A DNA stretch of 64,000 nt, taken from contig NZ_JBOITN010000008.1 of NCBI RefSeq assembly GCF_050717545.1, positions 62,001-126,000 of the forward strand, written 5' to 3'. The notes under the pieces were generated by a model. That model saw only the letters and a list, made by a program, of their open reading frames with translations, was not told the origin of the DNA and ran no database searches. A program made the position numbers and the translations under genes. Of this stretch, positions 24,824 through 34,187 are shown one piece after another. Position 1 is the first letter of the stretch. Every line of letters starts with the position of its first letter. This DNA is from Clostridium_AD sp050717545 (GTDB lineage: Bacteria; Bacillota; Clostridia; Clostridiales; Clostridiaceae).

Positions 24824-25996
24824 ATGACAATATTTAGGGACTATAATATAACTCCAATTGATCATGATAGAGCCTCTGAGGATAGAAGGCGTCATCGTCA
24901 ACTTGTTGAGAAATCTATTAAAGAAAACCTTGGAGATATATTGTCAGAAGAAAGTATAATAGGTCAAAGCAAGGATAAAAAAATTAAGATACCAATAAAA
25001 GGTCTAAAGGAATATGAATTTATATTTGGGAGAAATATGGGTGGGGTCTCAAGTGGCGATGGCAGTGAAAAAAGAGATCAAGTTATAGGTAAAGAAAAGG
25101 CTGAAGGTGATGGAAAAGGTGGACCTAAGGCAGGAGATAAAGAAGGGGAAGATATCTATGAAACAGAGATAACCCTGGAGGATGCACTAAATTATCTATT
25201 AGAGGATTTAGAACTTCCAGATATAGATAAAACAAAATTTTCAGAAATTCTAACAGAAAATGGTATCAAAAGAGCAGGATATCAAAAACATGGTATTAAT
25301 CCACGTCTTGCTAAAAAAAGAACAGTAGCTGAGAAAATTAAAAGAGAGCAGGCTAAAAATAAAGCGTTAATAGAGGCATCAGATAATGAAAAAATTGAAA
25401 GATTACCATTTAAAAATGAAGATTTGAGATATCATAGAGTAAAAAAAGTTTTAAAAAGAGAATCAAATGCGGTTATTATATGTGTCATGGATGTATCGGG
25501 ATCAATGGATACAACAAAAAAATATTTAGCACGTTCATTCTTCTTTGTACTTTCTCAATTTATTAAGTCCAAATATTCAAATGTTGAGGTTAGTTTTATT
25601 GCGCATACTACCGTTGCCCAGGAGGTAAACGAAGTTGATTTTTTCCATAAAGTTGAATCAGGGGGGACGTATATTTCAAGTGGATTAAATAAGGCTCTAG
25701 AAATAATTGAAAAAAGGTATAATCCTGATAATTGGAATGTGTATGTTTTTTACGTTAGTGATGGAGACAATTGGAATGAAGACAATCAAAAAGCAATAAA
25801 GGCTGCAAAAAATATTTGCGAGATAAGCAATCTCTTTGGGTATGCAGAACTTATGAATGGCTACTATGCTGCTTCAATGAAACAGGTTTTTGATAAGGGA
25901 GTAACTAATAAAAACTTTCTTTCTGTGGAAGTAAAGCAGAAACAGGATTTATGGAAAGGACTTAAATATATGTTAAAAAAAGATCAAGAGAGGTGA
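24824..25996 (+). CDS. yhbH: YhbH/DUF444 family sporulation protein
   Basis: DUF444 protein of 390 residues with a C-terminal von Willebrand factor A-like domain; the MIDAS-type motif DVSGS has D223, S225 and S227. The N-terminal third is basic and carries a low-complexity Gly/Lys/Glu/Asp segment (about residues 65-110). It follows prkA by 4 bp and precedes spoVR by 1 bp, so the three are one transcription unit. This trio is conserved in sporulating Firmicutes, and related genes (yeaG-yeaH-ycgB) occur in enterobacteria. Molecular function is unsettled. Confidence 0.93.
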   Translation: MTIFRDYNITPIDHDRASEDRRRHRQLVEKSIKENLGDILSEESIIGQSKDKKIKIPIKGLKEYEFIFGRNMGGVSSGDGSEKRDQVIGKEKAEGDGKGGPKAGDKEGEDIYETEITLEDALNYLLEDLELPDIDKTKFSEILTENGIKRAGYQKHGINPRLAKKRTVAEKIKREQAKNKALIEASDNEKIERLPFKNEDLRYHRVKKVLKRESNAVIICVMDVSGSMDTTKKYLARSFFFVLSQFIKSKYSNVEVSFIAHTTVAQEVNEVDFFHKVESGGTYISSGLNKALEIIEKRYNPDNWNVYVFYVSDGDNWNEDNQKAIKAAKNICEISNLFGYAELMNGYYAASMKQVFDKGVTNKNFLSVEVKQKQDLWKGLKYMLKKDQER

Positions 25997-25997
25997 T

Positions 25998-27371
25998 ATG
26001 GTTTTGGAGTATACCTTAAAGGACTTAGAATATTGGAATGAAAAAATTGAGGCTATAGTAAATGAGATAGGACTTGATCACTATCCTCAAGAATTTGAAA
26101 TAATCGGATATAAAGATATGCTAGCTTACGAATCTTATGTGGGGATGCCGTCGAGTTACCCACATTGGAGTTTTGGCAAATCTTATGAAAAGAATAGTAC
26201 ATTATATAAATATAATTTAAGTGGATTGCCTTATGAGATGGTAATAAACTCTGATCCTTGTTTAGCATATTTAATGAAGGAAAATACATTTTTATTACAA
26301 ATATTAACTATAGCTCATGTATATGGACATAATGACTTTTTTAAGAATAATAGACTTTTTAAAGAGGGAACTAGAGCTGCATCAACAGTTGAGATGTTTA
26401 AATTTCATGCAGATACGGTAAGAAGTTTTATAAATGACCCAAGTATAGGTTACGAAAAGGTAGAAAGAATATTAGATGCGGCCCACGCCATAAAGTTTCA
26501 AACATCAAGGGTCGTTGGAGAAAAGAGAATACCCGAAGAAGTTTTAAAGCAAAGAATTTTAGATGATTATAAAAATAATAATGAAATTCATAGCAACTTA
26601 GATGTTTACGTAAAATTAGAATTTCCAGAAATAAATAAAATACCAATAGAACCAGAAGACGATATTCTATATTTTATAATAAAACATGGGGATATGGAGG
26701 ATTGGGAAAAAAGTTTATTGGAGATTGTACGAAAGGAAACCTCGTACTTCATGCCACAAATAGAAACGAAAATAATGAATGAAGGATGGGCTAGCTTTTG
26801 GCATTATAATATACTAAAGAAATTGAATTTGCCAGATGAATTATATTTAGAATTCATTAAGCGTCACAATGATGTTATAGCACCAGGGCAAGGATCTATA
26901 AATCCATATTTCGTTGGGTTTAAGATATTCGAAGATATTTTAAAAAGATATGGAATGAATAAAATATTTGAAGTTCGTGCCATTGAACGAGATGAATCTT
27001 TTTTAAGAAAATATTTAACAAAGGAACTATGTGAAGATCTTAATTTATTTGAATATGCTGCTAAAAATGGAAATTATGTAGTTAAAGAAGTGGCAGATGA
27101 TAACGGGTTTATAAGTATTAGGAACACATTAGCTAGTACTTGTGGTGTGGGTTCTATACCGCTTATTAGGGTAACAGAAATGTCTCTAAAGGATAAAATG
27201 TTAACTCTAGAACATGTTTTTGATGGAAGAGAGTTAAATATTGCATATGCAGAAGCCACATTAAAATATATACATGAGTTATGGGGACATACCGTAAATT
27301 TAAAAACAACACAAATTGGAAATAAAATTAAAATCGTATGTGATGATAAGAGTGTAATTGTAAAAATGTAA
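25998..27371 (+). CDS. spoVR: SpoVR family sporulation protein
   Basis: SpoVR protein of 457 residues, involved in spore cortex formation in Bacillus; the biochemical role is not known. Conserved stretches include the N-terminal FEIIGYKDMLAYESYVGMPSSYPHWSFGK region, split here as YVGMPS and YPHWSFGK, then NEGWASFWH near residue 262 and NPYFVGFKIFEDI near 303. The ATG lies 1 bp after yhbH; its ribosome site AGAGGTGA overlaps the yhbH stop codon. Last gene of the operon, followed by an unusual repeat-containing terminator. Confidence 0.95.
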   Translation: MVLEYTLKDLEYWNEKIEAIVNEIGLDHYPQEFEIIGYKDMLAYESYVGMPSSYPHWSFGKSYEKNSTLYKYNLSGLPYEMVINSDPCLAYLMKENTFLLQILTIAHVYGHNDFFKNNRLFKEGTRAASTVEMFKFHADTVRSFINDPSIGYEKVERILDAAHAIKFQTSRVVGEKRIPEEVLKQRILDDYKNNNEIHSNLDVYVKLEFPEINKIPIEPEDDILYFIIKHGDMEDWEKSLLEIVRKETSYFMPQIETKIMNEGWASFWHYNILKKLNLPDELYLEFIKRHNDVIAPGQGSINPYFVGFKIFEDILKRYGMNKIFEVRAIERDESFLRKYLTKELCEDLNLFEYAAKNGNYVVKEVADDNGFISIRNTLASTCGVGSIPLIRVTEMSLKDKMLTLEHVFDGRELNIAYAEATLKYIHELWGHTVNLKTTQIGNKIKIVCDDKSVIVKM

Positions 27372-27386
27372 TTGAAGAACACTATG

Positions 27387-27451
27387 CACCGTATCCTATA
27401 GTACGCAACGTACCTTATAGTACGCACTGTACATTGGGTACGGTGTTTTTT
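27387..27451 (+). terminator. Terminator of prkA-yhbH-spoVR with internal repeats
   Basis: CACCGTATCC (27387-27396) pairs with GGGTACGGTG (27436-27445), followed by six T. The 39-nt loop contains two copies of TATAGTACGCA (27397-27407 and 27416-27426) and several GTAC palindromes that can form alternative hairpins. Confidence 0.75.
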
Positions 27452-27633
27452 CAAGTCTTTCTTAAAGGATATCTTTTGGTACATTGAAAACCTATTTAAT
27501 TTTAGTTAATTAATATTTAGGGGTGTTGGCACTATTTGAATTATTGTTATATAATTAAAATAAATAAATAAAACAAAGATTTTGATTAAGTCAGTTTATT
27601 TGAAAAAATTTTATATTTTGAGGAGAAAAAATT

Positions 27634-28611
27634 ATGAGAAGTAAAAAAATACTATTGGCAAATAGTTTATTAATACTAGCTTTAATATTATTTGTATTAG
27701 TTCCTATTATAGTAAATACGTTATTTAATCTAGGCGGTTCTTTAGGTGGGGATATTTCACTACTCCTTTCTGGTGTAACTACTGTTATAACATTTGGGGG
27801 AATAACATTATTATATTGCAGAATTACTAAGAGAGGATTTAGCGAGGTAATGGTAATTAAGAAAATATCAATAAAACAGCTTATTACAATTATGTTTGTA
27901 GCATTTGGGACTTATATTTTTGCAGTTGGTGTTAATTCTGTAAGCATGAAGTTATTTCCAATTGCAATAGAAGATGGTATGAAAATATCTAACCTATTAA
28001 ATAATAGTTCAACATTATTAGGGTTGATTGTGGTAGTTTTAGTTCCTGCATTTTTTGAGGAAATATTTTTTAGAGGAGTTTTATTAGATGCTTATGAAGG
28101 GTTAAATAGAAAAATAAAATATTTTATAATAACTTTAATATTTGCAACATTTCATGGTAATATAATGCAAATTGTATATGTAATGTTTTTGGGGTTTATT
28201 ATACTTAAGGTACGTGAATATAGTGGTTCACTCGTAGGGAGTATGACATTTCATGCAGCAAATAATGCAATATCATTTGTCTTAAGTAAGGTAGTTATGA
28301 TTATGAGTGCTACTGGAATAAAAGATGGAGTGCTAGACCCAGCACAAGTGGCGGCCACAAATGAGGTTATGAATGCAAGTTTTATAGTAGTAATACTTAG
28401 AGCCTCGTTATTTTTTCTAATCGGGGGAGCTATATTATTTATAAACTTAAGAAAACTAAAGGAATATAAAGAGAAAAAAAATGGATTAGAACTTGAAAAA
28501 AATAATACAAGAATATATGATAAACCTATAGATAAAAAACAATATATTCCACTAGTTATATATTTTGTTTCAATTACGTTATTGGTTATATCAAGGTATT
28601 ATAAAATCTAA
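27634..28611 (+). CDS. CPBP family intramembrane glutamic endopeptidase
   Basis: Membrane protein of 325 residues in the CPBP/Abi family (Rce1-like proteases). Catalytic residues are in place: E142-E143 and R147 in EEIFFRG, H174 in FATFHGN, and H207 in FHAANN. About eight hydrophobic segments occur, with a charged cytoplasmic stretch (residues about 275-305) before a final membrane helix. RBS GAGGAG precedes the ATG. It lies 45 bp before a rhomboid gene, so two intramembrane proteases may be co-expressed. Targets are unknown; bacteriocin immunity or CAAX-like processing are family possibilities. Confidence 0.9.
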   Translation: MRSKKILLANSLLILALILFVLVPIIVNTLFNLGGSLGGDISLLLSGVTTVITFGGITLLYCRITKRGFSEVMVIKKISIKQLITIMFVAFGTYIFAVGVNSVSMKLFPIAIEDGMKISNLLNNSSTLLGLIVVVLVPAFFEEIFFRGVLLDAYEGLNRKIKYFIITLIFATFHGNIMQIVYVMFLGFIILKVREYSGSLVGSMTFHAANNAISFVLSKVVMIMSATGIKDGVLDPAQVAATNEVMNASFIVVILRASLFFLIGGAILFINLRKLKEYKEKKNGLELEKNNTRIYDKPIDKKQYIPLVIYFVSITLLVISRYYKI

Positions 28612-28656
28612 AGTAGGGAAGTATAACTTAGTAATTTTAAGTGGAGGAGAAAAAAT

Positions 28657-29241
28657 ATGAAACTAAAGAAAATACAATATAATTCACCTGTGATATTAAC
28701 TTTTACTTTTTTAGCTCTTGGTAGTTACTTACTAGGTTACTTAACAAGCGGTCTTTCTACTCAGCTTGTTTTTTCAAATTATAGAACATCTTTTCTTGAT
28801 CCTATGCAATATGTGAGGCTTTTTTCTTATATACTTGGCCATGCTAATTGGGCTCATTTTTCTGGTAATTTTATAATAATTTTAATAACAGGACCTATGC
28901 TTGAAGAAAAGTATGGTTCAAAGGTTTTAGTGCAGTTAATACTAGTAACGGCTTTAGTTACAGGGTTAATACATACAATTTTTTCCAGTACGGCACTTCT
29001 AGGTGCAAGCGGGATTGTTTATATGTTTATTATTTTAAGTTCATTTACAAATGCCCAGAGAGGGAAAATTCCAATGACATTAATAATTGTGTTCTTTGTG
29101 TTCATAGGCAGAGAAATTTTTAGTGGTGCGTTTGCTCAGGATAATATATCTCAACTTGCTCATATTATTGGTGGGCTTTGTGGAGCATTGTTTGCTTTTA
29201 AAATTAAACATAAAGGAAATACTTTTAAGGATATATTGTAA
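28657..29241 (+). CDS. Rhomboid family intramembrane serine protease
   Basis: Small rhomboid protease of 194 residues with about six hydrophobic segments. The catalytic dyad is S118 in GASG and H169 in LAHIIGG. The first conserved block, HANWAHFSGNFIIILITGP, is the rhomboid H-x-x-x-x-H-x-x-x-N region. RBS GGAGGAG precedes the ATG. It is immediately downstream of a CPBP protease. Substrate unknown. Confidence 0.92.
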   Translation: MKLKKIQYNSPVILTFTFLALGSYLLGYLTSGLSTQLVFSNYRTSFLDPMQYVRLFSYILGHANWAHFSGNFIIILITGPMLEEKYGSKVLVQLILVTALVTGLIHTIFSSTALLGASGIVYMFIILSSFTNAQRGKIPMTLIIVFFVFIGREIFSGAFAQDNISQLAHIIGGLCGALFAFKIKHKGNTFKDIL

Positions 29242-29332
29242 ATAGAAGATTTTGTAGATGAGTTATTTTTATATATTAATAAATTTAATATAAATTTTAT
29301 GCCATTTAAATATGGCAGAATGGAGAAGTTTA

Positions 29333-30349
29333 ATGAAAGCTTTATTTATAGGTGGAACAGGAACGATTAGTACTGAAATATCCAAACTTGCAGTTTTAAA
29401 GGGTTGGCAATTGTATTTGCTCAATAGGGGAAATAAATCAAGCAGAGTTCCAGAAGGCGTAAAGGTAATAACTGCTGATATAAATAATGAAGTAGAGGTA
29501 GCAAGGTTAATTGAGGATATTGATTTTGATGTTATAGCAGATTTTATCTCATTTGAACCATCGCAAATACAAAGAGACATAAGGCTTTTTAGTAAAAAGA
29601 CAAAACAATTTATTTTTATTAGCTCAGCATCAGCTTACCAAAAACCATTAGCTTTTTACAAAATTACCGAGAGCACGCCACTTGCTAATCCATACTGGAA
29701 ATACTCTAGAGACAAAATAGCCTGTGAGGAATTATTAATTGCCCAGTATAGATCAAATGATTTTCCTATAACAATAATTAGACCTAGCCACACATATGGA
29801 GTGGGAAGTGTACCGGTAGCTATTCATGGAGAGAAAGGTAGCTGGCAGGTAATAGACCGAATAATTAAAGGAAAACCTGTAATAGTCCCTGGGGATGGAA
29901 ATTCACTTTGGACAATTACTCATAATACTGATTTTGCAAAGGCTTTTGTTGGAATTATGGGAAATCAAGCAGCTGTTGGTGAAGCTATCCATATCACATC
30001 AGATGAATCTATAACTTGGAATAAAATTTACGATATCATTGGTGAGGCACTTAATGTTAAAGTTATCAAATACCATGTAGCTACAGATTTTTTAGTGAAG
30101 TTTAAAGCTGATTTAGAAGGCGGATTAGTTGGAGATAAAGCAAACACTGTAGTTTTTGATAATAGTAAAATTAAGAGGTTGGTACCAGAATATATAGCTA
30201 CTACAAGATTCGATCAAGGCGTCAGACTTTCAATTGAATACATATTAGCGCATCCAGAACTGCAAATTGAAGATAAAGTGTTCGACCTATTTTGTGATAA
30301 TGTAATTAAATCACAAGAAATAGCATTAAAATATATAAAAAATATTTAA
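29333..30349 (+). CDS. NAD-dependent epimerase/dehydratase family protein
   Basis: Extended short-chain dehydrogenase of 338 residues. GGTGTIST near the N-terminus is the nucleotide-binding motif; FISSASAY and the Y-x3-K motif YSRDK (near residue 123) are the catalytic region; IRPSHTYG follows. The start at 29333 has GGAGAAG at the right distance, so the upstream ATG (29312) is not needed. Related proteins act on nucleotide sugars or bind RNA, and the substrate is unknown. It ends before a strong terminator, just ahead of the uronate locus. Confidence 0.85.
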   Translation: MKALFIGGTGTISTEISKLAVLKGWQLYLLNRGNKSSRVPEGVKVITADINNEVEVARLIEDIDFDVIADFISFEPSQIQRDIRLFSKKTKQFIFISSASAYQKPLAFYKITESTPLANPYWKYSRDKIACEELLIAQYRSNDFPITIIRPSHTYGVGSVPVAIHGEKGSWQVIDRIIKGKPVIVPGDGNSLWTITHNTDFAKAFVGIMGNQAAVGEAIHITSDESITWNKIYDIIGEALNVKVIKYHVATDFLVKFKADLEGGLVGDKANTVVFDNSKIKRLVPEYIATTRFDQGVRLSIEYILAHPELQIEDKVFDLFCDNVIKSQEIALKYIKNI

Positions 30350-30383
30350 ATATATTCTTTTATTTTACAATAAGTTATTTTAC

Positions 30384-30424
30384 AATAAGAAAATTAGAGA
30401 GTGAATTTTCTTATTCTTTTTTTT
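30384..30424 (+). terminator. Terminator after the epimerase gene
   Basis: A perfect 12-bp stem, AATAAGAAAATT (30384-30395) with AATTTTCTTATT (30404-30415), then a C and eight or more T. Confidence 0.88.
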
Positions 30425-30453
30425 AATAACATAGGATGATAAAAAATTCACTA

Positions 30454-30482
30454 TTGCATTATAAAAAACATTAGTTTATAAT
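30454..30482 (+). promoter_or_regulatory. Sigma-A promoter of uxaC
   Basis: TTGCAT (30454-30459), a 17-bp spacer, TATAAT (30477-30482). The predicted start near 30489 lies just before the operator, so a bound repressor would block transcription. Confidence 0.82.
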
Positions 30483-30495
30483 GAAAACATAAACT

Positions 30496-30513
30496 AATGT
30501 TCACGTTAACATT
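30496..30513. promoter_or_regulatory. LacI-family operator in front of uxaC
   Basis: AATGTTCACGTTAACATT is an 18-bp palindrome apart from one mismatched pair. The same core TGTTCACGTTAACA occurs upstream of dctP (33063-33080). Position directly after the promoter fits a repressor site. The LacI protein encoded at 32040 is the likely ligand; CcpA is an alternative because the core nearly fits a cre site. Confidence 0.75.
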
Positions 30514-30544
30514 AATTCAAATTTATTAAGGAAAAGGTGAGTTT

Positions 30545-31951
30545 ATGAAAAAATTTATGGATGAAAACTTTCTATTATCTAACGATACTGCAATAAATTT
30601 ATACAATGATTATGCAAAAGATATGCCAATCATTGATTATCATTGCCATTTAAATCCAAAAGAAATTTTTGAAAATAAGCAATTTAAAAATATAACTGAA
30701 GCTTGGTTATATGGAGATCATTATAAATGGAGAGCTATGAGAAGTAATGGTATTGATGAAAAATACATTACTGGGAATGCTAGTGATTATGAAAAATTTA
30801 TGGCATGGGCAAAAACAATGCCAATGGCTATAGGTAATCCACTTTATCACTGGACACACTTAGAACTTCAAAGATATTTCGGCGTATATGAGGTTCTTAA
30901 CGAAAAAACAGCACCAGCTATATGGGAAAAAGTTAATAAGCAATTAAATGGTCAAGGTTTTAGCGCAAGAGACTTGATCGAGAAATCTAATGTTAAAGCT
31001 TTATGTACTACAGACGATCCGATTGATTCACTTGAATATCATATAAAACTTAAAGAAGATACAAAATTTACTGTAAAGGTTTTGCCTGCATTAAGACCAG
31101 ACAAAGGACTTTCAATAAATAAAGAGACATTTATACCATGGGTAGGAAAGCTTGCAGAAGTATCTAACATGAGTATTAAAAGTTATGATGAATTTTTAGT
31201 AGCTTTAGAATCAAGAGTAAGATTTTTTAACGAAGTTGGATGTAAGATATCTGATCATGGTTTGGATAGTTTAACATATATGGAGGCTACAAAAGAGGAA
31301 GTATCTGTTATATTTACAAAGGTATTAAATGGAGGAGTTGCAACTCCTGACGAAGAAAGTAAATATAGAACGGCTGTGTTACAGTTCTTAGGTAAGTTAT
31401 ATTCAGAACTTGGATGGGCAATGCAGCTTCATCTTGCAGCTCAAAGAAATAATAGTACAAAGATGCTTAATAAGGTAGGACCAGATACTGGATTTGATTC
31501 TATTAATGATGAACAAATAGCTTCTGCTTTATCGAAATTTTTAGACTCATTGCAAAAAAATAACTCGCTTCCTAAAACCATTTTATATACTTTGAATCCA
31601 AAAGATAACTATGTTCTTAGTACTATGATTGGAAACTTCCAAGGAACAGAGGTACCAGGAAAAATACAGTTTGGTGCTGCTTGGTGGTTCTTAGACAATA
31701 AAGAGGGTATGATAGAACAAATGAAGGTGCTTGCGAATACTGGTTTATTAAGCAGATTTGTAGGGATGTTAACTGATTCAAGAAGTTTCTTATCTTACAC
31801 AAGACATGAATATTTTAGAAGAATAATGTGTAATTTAATTGGAGAATGGGTTGAAAATGGAGAATTTCCTGATGATATGGAGCTTTTAGGTGGTATTATT
31901 AAAGGAATATGTTATGATAATGCAAAGGCATATTTCGGATTAGATTGCTAA
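30545..31951 (+). CDS. uxaC: Glucuronate/galacturonate isomerase
   Basis: UxaC converts D-galacturonate to D-tagaturonate (and D-glucuronate to D-fructuronate); 468 residues, full length. The metal-binding MPIIDYHCHLNPKEI motif lies near residue 30, and LYHWTHLELQRYFG near 100; these are signature regions of the amidohydrolase-like family. RBS AAAAGGTGAG precedes the ATG. First gene of the uronate locus, behind an operator-controlled promoter. No uxuA or uxuB is visible, so only the galacturonate branch is complete in this window. Confidence 0.96.
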   Translation: MKKFMDENFLLSNDTAINLYNDYAKDMPIIDYHCHLNPKEIFENKQFKNITEAWLYGDHYKWRAMRSNGIDEKYITGNASDYEKFMAWAKTMPMAIGNPLYHWTHLELQRYFGVYEVLNEKTAPAIWEKVNKQLNGQGFSARDLIEKSNVKALCTTDDPIDSLEYHIKLKEDTKFTVKVLPALRPDKGLSINKETFIPWVGKLAEVSNMSIKSYDEFLVALESRVRFFNEVGCKISDHGLDSLTYMEATKEEVSVIFTKVLNGGVATPDEESKYRTAVLQFLGKLYSELGWAMQLHLAAQRNNSTKMLNKVGPDTGFDSINDEQIASALSKFLDSLQKNNSLPKTILYTLNPKDNYVLSTMIGNFQGTEVPGKIQFGAAWWFLDNKEGMIEQMKVLANTGLLSRFVGMLTDSRSFLSYTRHEYFRRIMCNLIGEWVENGEFPDDMELLGGIIKGICYDNAKAYFGLDC

Positions 31952-32039
31952 AAAAACTATGGATATCAAACGTTAAAACAATTATACTTCTCTTGAATTC
32001 TAACGTATAGGTGTCTATTAGTGAAATAGGGGTGCTAAA

Positions 32040-33041
32040 ATGCAAGTGACAATAAAAGATATAGCTAAAATTGCAAATGTATCACATACAACGGTTTCAA
32101 GAGCACTTAATGATAGCCCCTTTATTAACGAAGTCACAAAGATTAGAATAAAAGAAATAGCAAAACAGCTTAAGTATGTACCAAATTATAGTGCTAGGAG
32201 TTTGGTGTTAAATAAGTCCTATAACATAGGGCTTATTTTTACAACAATAAGCGAGGTTACTTCTTCTAGCTTTTTTTATGAAACGGTGCGTGGTGTTAAT
32301 AGTATTATAAAGGAAAATTATAATCTAGTAGTTAGAGGAATTGATGATTATAAGGATTTTAGATTCGTCAATAGCAAAAGATTTGATGGAATTATACTAA
32401 TGAGCCAAAGTAACAGTGATACTCCATTTATATATTACTTAATGGATGAAAAAATCCCTTTAGTTGTGCTAAATACGGATATAGATGAGAGTTCAGTAGT
32501 TAATATATTATCGGCAGATAAAAAGGGCGCTTATGAGGCTGTAACATACTTGATACATAATGGGCATAAAAATATAGCTATAATAGAAGGTGCACAGGGA
32601 TTTACATCTACTACAGAGAGAAAAAATGGATATTTAAAAGCAATAATTGAAAATAAATTGCAAGTAAGCGGTCAATATATGGTTGAAGGAAATTATACTA
32701 TAGTCAGTGGATACAATGCAATGAAAAAGCTATTGTCATTAAACATTCGGCCAACAGCGATTTTCTGTTCTAACGACGATATGGCGGTTGGAGCAATGAA
32801 AGCTACATTAGAGGCAGGATTAAATGTTCCCAACGACATTTCATTTATTGGATTTGATGGTGGGCAGTTAGGTGATTATTTAACACCTGCCTTAACTACT
32901 GTGAAAAGACCTATTAATGAAGTAAGTAGAAAAGGCGCAGAAAGTCTATTAAACATTATAAGTGGTAATAGTCTTAAAGGCGAAAAGATTTACATTAATA
33001 CAGAACTAGTTGAAAGAGAATCAGTGTTAAGAATAAGATAG
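32040..33041 (+). CDS. LacI family repressor of the uronate locus
   Basis: LacI/GalR regulator of 333 residues with an N-terminal HTH (VTIKDIAKIANVSHTTVSRAL), hinge helix (YSARSLVLNKS) and periplasmic-binding-protein-like effector domain. It lies between uxaC and the TRAP transporter genes, and the operators in front of uxaC and dctP flank it, so it is the best candidate to bind TGTTCACGTTAACA. The inducer is presumably a uronate or KDG. A partial CAAACGTTAAAACA site near 31969 may give autoregulation. Confidence 0.92.
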   Translation: MQVTIKDIAKIANVSHTTVSRALNDSPFINEVTKIRIKEIAKQLKYVPNYSARSLVLNKSYNIGLIFTTISEVTSSSFFYETVRGVNSIIKENYNLVVRGIDDYKDFRFVNSKRFDGIILMSQSNSDTPFIYYLMDEKIPLVVLNTDIDESSVVNILSADKKGAYEAVTYLIHNGHKNIAIIEGAQGFTSTTERKNGYLKAIIENKLQVSGQYMVEGNYTIVSGYNAMKKLLSLNIRPTAIFCSNDDMAVGAMKATLEAGLNVPNDISFIGFDGGQLGDYLTPALTTVKRPINEVSRKGAESLLNIISGNSLKGEKIYINTELVERESVLRIR

Positions 33042-33062
33042 TTTGCCACTGATTTGTGAAAA

Positions 33063-33080
33063 ATTGTTCACGTTAACAAT
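33063..33080. promoter_or_regulatory. LacI-family operator in front of the TRAP transporter operon
   Basis: ATTGTTCACGTTAACAAT shares the 14-bp core TGTTCACGTTAACA with the uxaC operator and extends it with its own symmetric ends. It lies about 90 bp before the dctP start. I cannot define the -35/-10 here. Confidence 0.75.
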
Positions 33081-33166
33081 AAAATATTATTATGGAATTT
33101 TTTAGTAATAATATTTTTGTAATTATAAGATTAATATTGTAAGAGGCAAACAAAGGAGGAAAAAAC

Positions 33167-34186
33167 ATGATTAAAATTATGAAAAAAACTATGGCTTTTA
33201 TACTAATATCAACATTAGCTTTTGGTTTAATTGGGTGCAGTAGTGTTACTAATGGAAAACGAATTGTTCGTATATCCCACTCACAATCGGAAACTCATCC
33301 TGACCATTTAGGGCTTTTGGCGTATGAAAAATATATAGAATCTAGATTAGGTGATAAGTATGATGTTCAGATTTTCCCCAATGAATTACTAGGACCTTCT
33401 GTAAAAACTATAGAACTTGTTCAAACCGGAGCAATTGATTTTACGGTTGCAAGTACTGGTAATCTTGAATCGTTTGACAATATTTATCAAATATTTAGTA
33501 TGCCATATTTATTTGATAGCGTAGATAGCTACCACACGGTAATGGAAAATAAAGAATTAATGAATGGTATTTACCAATCTACAGGTGAAGCTGGGTTTGA
33601 AGCAGTTACTTGGCTAGATGCAGGTACAAGAAACTTTTATTCTACAACACCTATTAGAAAACCAGAAGATTTAAGCGGTAAAAAAATTCGTGTGCAACAA
33701 AGTGCTACAAATGTACGGATGATGCAATTATTTGGTGCAGCGGCTGCCCCTATGAGTTTCGGAGAAGTATATACAGCTATACAATCAGGAGTAATTGGCG
33801 GTGGAGAAAATAATGAATTGGCACTTACTAACAACAAACATGGTGAGGTTGCTAAATTTTATACATACGATGAACATCAAATGGTTCCAGATTTATTAAT
33901 AGGAAATGTTAAATTTCTAAATAGTTTATCACCGCAGGAGAGAAAAATTTTTGATGATGCAGCGAGAGAATGTACAAAAGTTGAGCGTTCACAATGGGAT
34001 GTTCAAATAGCAGATGCTGTTGTACAGGCAAAAGGAATGGGAGTTGAATTTATAAAACCGGATGTTGAATTATTTAGAGATAAAGTTCTACCATTACAAA
34101 AAGAGTTATTATTAAAAAATGAAAAATTACAACCTATATATGATAAAATTCAAAATATTAATAAACAAATGAAGGAGAAGAAATAA
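33167..34186 (+). CDS. dctP: TRAP transporter solute-binding protein DctP
   Basis: Extracytoplasmic lipoprotein receptor, 339 residues, delivering substrate to DctQM. Signal peptide with lipobox LIGC (C24). GTRNFYST and the substrate-carboxylate arginine in KIRVQQS lie mid-protein, as expected for uronate/acid-binding TRAP receptors. One block reads SGVIGGGENN, where the second receptor in this window has TGVVDGAENN, so a usual Asp is replaced by Gly. RBS AAAGGAGG precedes the ATG. The gene lies downstream of the shared operator. The substrate is likely galacturonate/glucuronate or a related acid, from context. Confidence 0.93.
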   Translation: MIKIMKKTMAFILISTLAFGLIGCSSVTNGKRIVRISHSQSETHPDHLGLLAYEKYIESRLGDKYDVQIFPNELLGPSVKTIELVQTGAIDFTVASTGNLESFDNIYQIFSMPYLFDSVDSYHTVMENKELMNGIYQSTGEAGFEAVTWLDAGTRNFYSTTPIRKPEDLSGKKIRVQQSATNVRMMQLFGAAAAPMSFGEVYTAIQSGVIGGGENNELALTNNKHGEVAKFYTYDEHQMVPDLLIGNVKFLNSLSPQERKIFDDAARECTKVERSQWDVQIADAVVQAKGMGVEFIKPDVELFRDKVLPLQKELLLKNEKLQPIYDKIQNINKQMKEKK

Positions 34187-34187
34187 T

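Noticed and set aside
22897..27371. An undescribed phosphorylation or defence system in the PrkA, VWA and SpoVR genes
   Set aside because: This trio is the well-known conserved sporulation cluster; no extra gene alters its usual form.
27634..29241. Bacteriocin immunity island from the CPBP and rhomboid genes
   Set aside because: No precursor peptide, modification enzyme or exporter is adjacent.
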